Source: Catelliglobosispora koreensis DSM 44566 (GTDB lineage: Bacteria; Actinomycetota; Actinomycetes; Mycobacteriales; Micromonosporaceae). Taken from it: DNA of 64,000 nucleotides. Location of the stretch: the NCBI RefSeq assembly GCF_000379685.1, contig NZ_KB903252.1, positions 216,434-280,433 on the forward strand, written 5' to 3'. Shown piece by piece: positions 59,631-64,000 of this stretch. The notes under the pieces were generated by a model, which was given only the letters and a program-made list of their open reading frames with translations, was not told the origin of the DNA and made no database searches. Numbering within the stretch: the stretch's first letter is position 1; every line of letters starts with the position of its first letter. A program made the position numbers and the translations under genes.

Positions 59631-60998
59631 TTACGAACGTGACAGTCTCCGGAGCAGGCTGTCGGAACTCATGGGGTAGGCGCCGTGCCGCTTGACGCCG
59701 ACGGCCACTTCCTTGTCAGAGGAGATGACGACGATCGGGCGGCCGGCCGGTTCAGCGCGCACGAGCCGGCGGATGAGTTCGTCGGCGGTCTCTCCCTTGC
59801 GGGAGAACAAGACCCGTACGCCGCGCGGCGCTGGCGGCAGCCCGTGCACGCGTTCGGCCCCATCGAACACGACCGTTGTTTCGGCGCCGGTCTGCGCGAC
59901 AACCAGTCCGAGCGCGGCGACCAGGCGGTTGCGCTGCTGCTCCAGGGACATCTCGGCGAAGCCACGCTTGGTCACGTTGTAGCCATCGACGATGAGATGG
60001 GCCTTAGGCAGGGCGAGCAGCTGGTTGAGCCGGCCGGGGTCGTCGACGTCGAGCCCACGGGAAGCTGGCGACTGCTTTCCCGGGCTGTCCGCGTGAGCGG
60101 CCGCTACGGCGTCGCCAGGCAGCATCTGCGCTGGGTCGAGCGCCAGCTCACGGCGCAGCCCAACAGCAGCCTGGCCGATCGTCTCCAGCAGCAGCCACAG
60201 GCGCGCCTCATCCATCGCGCGGGCTTCCCGCGCGGTGTGGCGCACATCGTCTTTGGCAGCCTCGGCATCGGACAGTCTGGACCGCAGTTTGCGCAGCTCA
60301 GCATCAAAATCACTGGCAGCCTTGGTGGCCCGCCCCTTTTCGATGGACAGCAACTCAGCGGACCGTTTCGCCGCTGCCTGGGCCTCCCGCAACGCCTTTG
60401 CCGTCTCGCGCGCTTCGGTCTGCACAGTGGTCATTTCGTCGCGCAGTTTGGCCAGCTCAGCCCGAAGCTTCTCGGTCTCAATCTTGGCGACGGTGCGATC
60501 GTGCTCGGCCCGCGCGGCCCGGACCTCGGCGTCGCGCAGCGCTTCGGCGGCAGCGGCGGTTTCGGCCTGCTCCGCGACGGCTTCGGCCGAAGCGGCGATC
60601 ATCTCGCGCCAGCCCTGCGGCCGCAGAAGGTAGGCCAGGGCGGCGATCTCGGCAGGATCCCCCGCAGCCGGTGGTGTGCCGCTGGCTATCGCTTCGCCCA
60701 GCTCACCGGCATCGGCGGCGGCCTTCTCGCCAATCCGCTGCCGGAACAACGCGTCGGTGCTCAGCTGCATGGCGATGGTCGGTCCGCCCAGGCGCGCCCG
60801 GCGGTTGGGGGCGAACTTCGCGACCTTGCGCAAGGGCTGCGGCAACTCGTCGGCGGGCAGCATGGTTAACACGGCCGCGGCGAGCGCCACCACCCGTTGG
60901 CGGATCAGCTCCGGCAGGTGTGGTTCGGGGGCAAACTCCGCCGCGGAAGCACCAGCCCCAAGGGGGGCTGTGGAGGCTGGCTCAGCGGCGGAGGACAT
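59631..60998 (-). CDS. NYN/PIN-like nuclease-domain protein with long coiled coil
   Basis: 455 residues. The N-terminal helical part (HLPELIRQRVVALAAAVL, LPQPLRKVAKFAPNRRARLGG) is followed by a coiled coil at about 150-270 and a C-terminal NYN domain of YacP type: HLIVDGYNVTKRGF, TTVVFDGAERVHG, VLFSRKGETADELIRRLV, VISSDKEVA. The Asp residues are those of PIN-like RNases, so RNA cleavage is likely. ATG at 60998; the long upstream open frame overlaps the divergent gene and is rejected. Confidence 0.88.
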   Translation of the reverse strand: MSSAAEPASTAPLGAGASAAEFAPEPHLPELIRQRVVALAAAVLTMLPADELPQPLRKVAKFAPNRRARLGGPTIAMQLSTDALFRQRIGEKAAADAGELGEAIASGTPPAAGDPAEIAALAYLLRPQGWREMIAASAEAVAEQAETAAAAEALRDAEVRAARAEHDRTVAKIETEKLRAELAKLRDEMTTVQTEARETAKALREAQAAAKRSAELLSIEKGRATKAASDFDAELRKLRSRLSDAEAAKDDVRHTAREARAMDEARLWLLLETIGQAAVGLRRELALDPAQMLPGDAVAAAHADSPGKQSPASRGLDVDDPGRLNQLLALPKAHLIVDGYNVTKRGFAEMSLEQQRNRLVAALGLVVAQTGAETTVVFDGAERVHGLPPAPRGVRVLFSRKGETADELIRRLVRAEPAGRPIVVISSDKEVAVGVKRHGAYPMSSDSLLRRLSRS

Positions 60999-61107
60999 GC
61001 ATTCCAGTCTCCCACCGCCCGGCGATCTTGTCTCCTGGTATGCCGTACCGGCCAGTGATCTTGGACCTGGGCAAGAATGTCGGACTGTCCGATTAGGGTG
61101 CGGCTTC

Positions 61108-62838
61108 GTGCACGTCCAACTCTCGATGGCCGGGCTGTGGGATGACCCCCTCGCCCTCGATCTAAGGCAGACGACCTTTGTCGTCCTCGACCTCGAGACC
61201 ACGGGAGGTGCCCCCGACGGGGGCGGCATCACCGAGATCGGTGCCGTCAAAGTCCGTGGCGGGGAACAGATCGGCAAGCTCGCCACCCTGATCAACCCGG
61301 GGGTGCCGATCCCGCCGTTCGTCACCGTCCTAACCGGAATCACGACCGCGATGGTGGCCCCGGCCCCGCCCATCGAAGAGGTGCTTCCGTCGCTATTGGA
61401 GTTTCTGCAAGGCGCCGTCCTGGTCGCGCACAACGCCCCCTATGACACCGGTTTCCTCAAGGCCGCCTGTGCCGCCCACGGCTACACCTGGCCCGCCCCC
61501 AAGGTGCTGTGCACGGCCCAGCTCGCCCGGCGGGTGCTCCAGCGCGACGAGGTGCCCAACCGCAAACTTGGCACGCTCGCCTGGTATTTCAAGACGCACC
61601 CGCCCACGCACCGGGCTTTCGACGACGCTCTGGCCACGGTCGATGTGCTGCACGCGCTCATCGGCCGGCTGGGCAGCCTCGGGGTCAGCTCGCTCGGCGA
61701 CGCCCTGGCCTACCTCAAGCCGGTCACCCCGACCCAGCGCGCCAAACGTCATCTGGGCGAAGGGCTCCCCCAGGCGCCCGGGGTCTACATCTTCCGGGCA
61801 CACGACGGGCGGCCACTCTACGTAGGCAAGTCCGTCAATATCGCGACCAGGGTGAAGACCTATTTCGGTTCGGGCGAGAAACGAGCCCGGATCAGCGAGA
61901 TGCTCGCCGCCTCGGTGAAGGTCGACGCGATCGAGTGCGCGCACTCGCTGGAAGCCGAGGTGCGCGAGCTGAGGCTGATCGCGGCACATGCCCCGCCTTA
62001 TAACCGCCGCTCTAAGTATCCGGAACGCGTTCACTGGATCAAGCTCACGCAGGAGGCGTACCCCCGATTGTCTTTAGTGCGCGAGCCAGGAACCGACCCC
62101 GAGTCCTGCCTTGGCCCCTTTCCGGGAAGGCGGATCGCGCAGGCCGCGATCGACGCGGTGCTTGAGGCGCTGCCGTTGCGCCAGTGCACGACGAAGCTGT
62201 CGGCGAAGAAGGAGTCGGCCTCTTGCGCGCTGGCCGAGATCGGCCGGTGCCCGGCGCCTTGCCTGCTGCGGATTAGCACGAGTGACTACGAGTCCACTTT
62301 GGCCGGTCCGGTCCGCCAGGCATTTCGCGGTGACCCCGATCCGGTGGTGCAGCCGCTGCTCGCCCGCATGGCGAAGCTATCGGGCGATCAGCGGTTCGAG
62401 GAGGCGACCCGGCTGCGCAACCGCATGGCGGCCTTCGTGCGGGCGGCGATGCGCATGCAGCGGCTGTCGGCGCTGACCGGCATCAGCGAGCTGGTCGCCG
62501 CCAAACGGACCGCTAAGGGCGGCTGGGATATTTCGATCATCAGGCACGGGCGGCTGGCCGCGGCGGCGTTCGCCCCACCCGGCGTCCATCCACGTAGGAC
62601 ACTCAACGAGGTCTGGCCCACGGCGGAAACGGTCCTGCCACCGGCTCCCGGGCACCCGACCCCTTGTGCGACGGCCGAAGAGACGGAGCGAATCATCGAC
62701 TGGCTTGAATTGCCGGAAACCCGGCTGGTCGAGACATCGGCCGGATGGGCGTCACCCGCCCGGGGTGCCATCCGGTTACGCAGCATGCTCACGCAGTTCG
62801 GAATGAGTGAGGGGCGGGGCTCAGTGTTGACCGAATGA
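61108..62838 (+). CDS. DEDDh exonuclease fused to GIY-YIG (UvrC N-terminal-like) domain
   Basis: 576 residues. N-terminal DnaQ-type exonuclease: VVLDLETTGG (Asp, Glu), LVAHNAPYDTGFL (Asp) and HRAFDDALATVDVL (His, Asp). A GIY-YIG domain follows (APGVYIFRAHDGRPLYVGKSVNIATRVKTYF), then UvrC-like sequence through RFEEATRLRNRM. Matches Rv2191. Probably acts in DNA repair by combining 3'-exonuclease and nicking folds. GTG at 61108 is probably leaderless (TAGGGT eight bases upstream); the preceding open frame is antisense to the NYN gene. Confidence 0.9.
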   Translation: MHVQLSMAGLWDDPLALDLRQTTFVVLDLETTGGAPDGGGITEIGAVKVRGGEQIGKLATLINPGVPIPPFVTVLTGITTAMVAPAPPIEEVLPSLLEFLQGAVLVAHNAPYDTGFLKAACAAHGYTWPAPKVLCTAQLARRVLQRDEVPNRKLGTLAWYFKTHPPTHRAFDDALATVDVLHALIGRLGSLGVSSLGDALAYLKPVTPTQRAKRHLGEGLPQAPGVYIFRAHDGRPLYVGKSVNIATRVKTYFGSGEKRARISEMLAASVKVDAIECAHSLEAEVRELRLIAAHAPPYNRRSKYPERVHWIKLTQEAYPRLSLVREPGTDPESCLGPFPGRRIAQAAIDAVLEALPLRQCTTKLSAKKESASCALAEIGRCPAPCLLRISTSDYESTLAGPVRQAFRGDPDPVVQPLLARMAKLSGDQRFEEATRLRNRMAAFVRAAMRMQRLSALTGISELVAAKRTAKGGWDISIIRHGRLAAAAFAPPGVHPRRTLNEVWPTAETVLPPAPGHPTPCATAEETERIIDWLELPETRLVETSAGWASPARGAIRLRSMLTQFGMSEGRGSVLTE

Positions 62839-62912
62839 TGGACGGGTATTGACCATTCGGCCACCATATTCGTTACTAGGCTGTAAGCACGCTGGCGAGG
62901 GAGGTGTCCTGA

Positions 62913-64000
62913 ATGGATGTCGATGCCGGCGCGAGCCCGGGGACCCCCCTAGGACGCATCGGGGAGAGCCTTCTGGCCGCCCGGTTGCGTGCGATGCTGA
63001 GCTGGCCCGCGTCCCGCGACCGCTCTGTGCCCCAAGTAGACCCGGTCCAGCGCCTCATTCGCACCCATCGCGGCGTCCATCCGGACGCCGATGTCAATTT
63101 GCTCCGCCGTTCCTACTCGGTCGCCGAGCGCGCTCACCGCGATCAGAAGCGCAAGAGTGGCGAGCCCTACATCACGCACCCGCTGGAAGTGGCCCACATT
63201 CTGGCCGTCCTCGGCATGGACACGGTCACGCTCGCCGCGGCGCTGCTGCATGACACGGTCGAAGACACCGACTACACGCTGCCCCAGTTGCGCGCCGACT
63301 TCGGCGCCGAGGTGGCCCTGCTCGTCAACGGCGTGACCAAGTTCGACAAGGCGCACTTCGCTCAGGCCGAGGCCGAAACGATCCGCAAGATGATCGTCTC
63401 GGCGGGCAAAGACATCCGCGTGCTCGTCATCAAGATCGCCGATCGCTTGCACAACATGGAAACGCTTGACGCCCGCTCGCCCGCTTCGCGGGCTCGCATC
63501 GCCTCGGCGACCCGTGAAGTGCTCGTCCCCTTGTGCGACCGGCTTGGCATCCAGGCGCTCAAGGGCCCGTTCGAAGACGTCGTGCTGCGTTACGTCGATC
63601 CTGAGGCCTATCAGCTCATCGATGAGATGGTCACGCGGGAGCGTCCACATTGGAACGAATACGTCGAGCGGTTCGTCGGGGCCGGCAATGACGCTCTCAA
63701 GCGCGAAAAGCTTGACGGGCACCTGATTCCACGCCCCCGGCACTACTACACGATCTGGAAAGACACCAAGGCGGCGGGAAGTCCTTCGCCCATCAACCTT
63801 CCGCGCGTCGTGGTGATCCTCGACGGCGACGAGGCCGACTGTTATGCCGCGCTAGGCGTGATGCACCAGCGCTGGCTGCCGATCCCGGGACGGTTCAAGG
63901 ACTACATCGCCGCGCCGAAGAACAACCTCTACCGTTCGCTGCACACGACCGTGCTCGGGCCGGACGACCAGATGGTCGAGGTGCTGATCCGCACGGATCA
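62913..64000 (+). CDS. RelA/SpoT homologue, hydrolase motif intact, synthetase motif altered (3' end outside window)
   Basis: 363 codons visible, cut by the window end. The HD hydrolase domain has HPLEVAHIL, HDTVEDTDYTLPQL (113-126) and KIADRLHNMETLD, all needed to split (p)ppGpp. In the synthetase domain RPRHYYTIWKD and FKDYIAAPKNNLYRSLHTTV are kept, but the strand that should carry the catalytic Asp (DxxGxR) reads INLPRVVVILDG, with no such Asp or Arg. It is probably mainly a hydrolase or a regulatory paralogue. ATG at 62913 has GGGAGG upstream; TAGGCT near 62875 may be its -10 box. Confidence 0.9.
   Translation, partial: MDVDAGASPGTPLGRIGESLLAARLRAMLSWPASRDRSVPQVDPVQRLIRTHRGVHPDADVNLLRRSYSVAERAHRDQKRKSGEPYITHPLEVAHILAVLGMDTVTLAAALLHDTVEDTDYTLPQLRADFGAEVALLVNGVTKFDKAHFAQAEAETIRKMIVSAGKDIRVLVIKIADRLHNMETLDARSPASRARIASATREVLVPLCDRLGIQALKGPFEDVVLRYVDPEAYQLIDEMVTRERPHWNEYVERFVGAGNDALKREKLDGHLIPRPRHYYTIWKDTKAAGSPSPINLPRVVVILDGDEADCYAALGVMHQRWLPIPGRFKDYIAAPKNNLYRSLHTTVLGPDDQMVEVLIRTD

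Overview
The window is a contiguous piece of a high-GC (about 65% by eye) actinomycete chromosome. Supporting signs are frequent GTG starts, strong G/C in third codon positions, many apparently leaderless genes (a TANNNT box 6-8 bases before the start codon), DtxR/IdeR-type iron boxes and typical actinobacterial families: a PASTA Ser/Thr kinase, phosphatidylinositol and polyprenyl-phosphate mannosyltransferases, class II DAHP synthase, a MacS-like kinase and a SAV_6107-type HEPN protein. From memory, the order metF, polyprenyl synthase, mannosyltransferase, Rv2175c-like protein, PknL-like kinase, aroG, exoribonuclease, acyltransferase, SRPBCC, FadD15, PimB', Rv2191-like protein follows the Mycobacterium Rv2172c-Rv2191 region and parts of the Streptomyces SCO2103-SCO2132 region. 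The species cannot be named. No tRNA, rRNA, CRISPR, transposase or prophage was seen.

Region 1 (1-22 kb) is more variable. It holds a 929-residue acidic repeat protein, a TetR-controlled ABC-2 exporter with a perfect operator on its start codon, an S4 ribosomal protein gene behind an iron-box-like sequence, a heterodimeric ABC exporter, an acyl-CoA synthetase, a divergent MocR/YczE pair, a VOC/DUF1905/DGPF/ECF-sigma operon, a HEPN gene with a LexA-like box and a large leader hairpin, and a repeat-rich spacer. It ends with transport, tRNA-editing-like and acetyltransferase genes, a CDP-alcohol phosphotransferase-like pseudoenzyme, and metF.

Region 2 (22-46 kb) is the conserved core: prenyl diphosphate synthase and polyprenol-dependent mannosyltransferase (lipoglycan assembly), the PknL-type kinase with its DNA-binding partner and an extracytoplasmic Pro/Ser/Thr protein, endonuclease IV, Bfd/Bfr iron storage, DAHP synthase, proC, a phosphofructokinase with pyrophosphate-type residues, a 3'-exoribonuclease, and a signalling cluster of a Crp-like regulator, a small TSPTSDP-repeat protein and a very large cyclase-like ATPase. 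PlsC-type acyltransferase and flavin monooxygenase genes follow.

Region 3 (46-64 kb) has a phosphatase/nuclease gene, a second repeat-rich spacer, ROK glucokinase, SRPBCC, FadD15, a two-component system, a HIT protein, PimB', an M48 protease, a multicopper oxidase, a possibly decayed membrane-protein gene, hsp20/merR, an NYN protein, an exonuclease/GIY-YIG fusion, and a RelA/SpoT homologue cut by the window end.

The least expected signals are: (i) an over-represented 11-bp palindrome TCCANNNTGGA, 15 copies, 14 of them between 3.4 and 39.4 kb at about 2-3 kb spacing; (ii) a family of about 62-bp palindromic intergenic elements next to short tandem repeats; (iii) an iron box in front of rpsD; (iv) a TSPTSDP-repeat peptide between a Crp-like regulator and a cyclase; and (v) several enzyme folds with lost catalytic residues.
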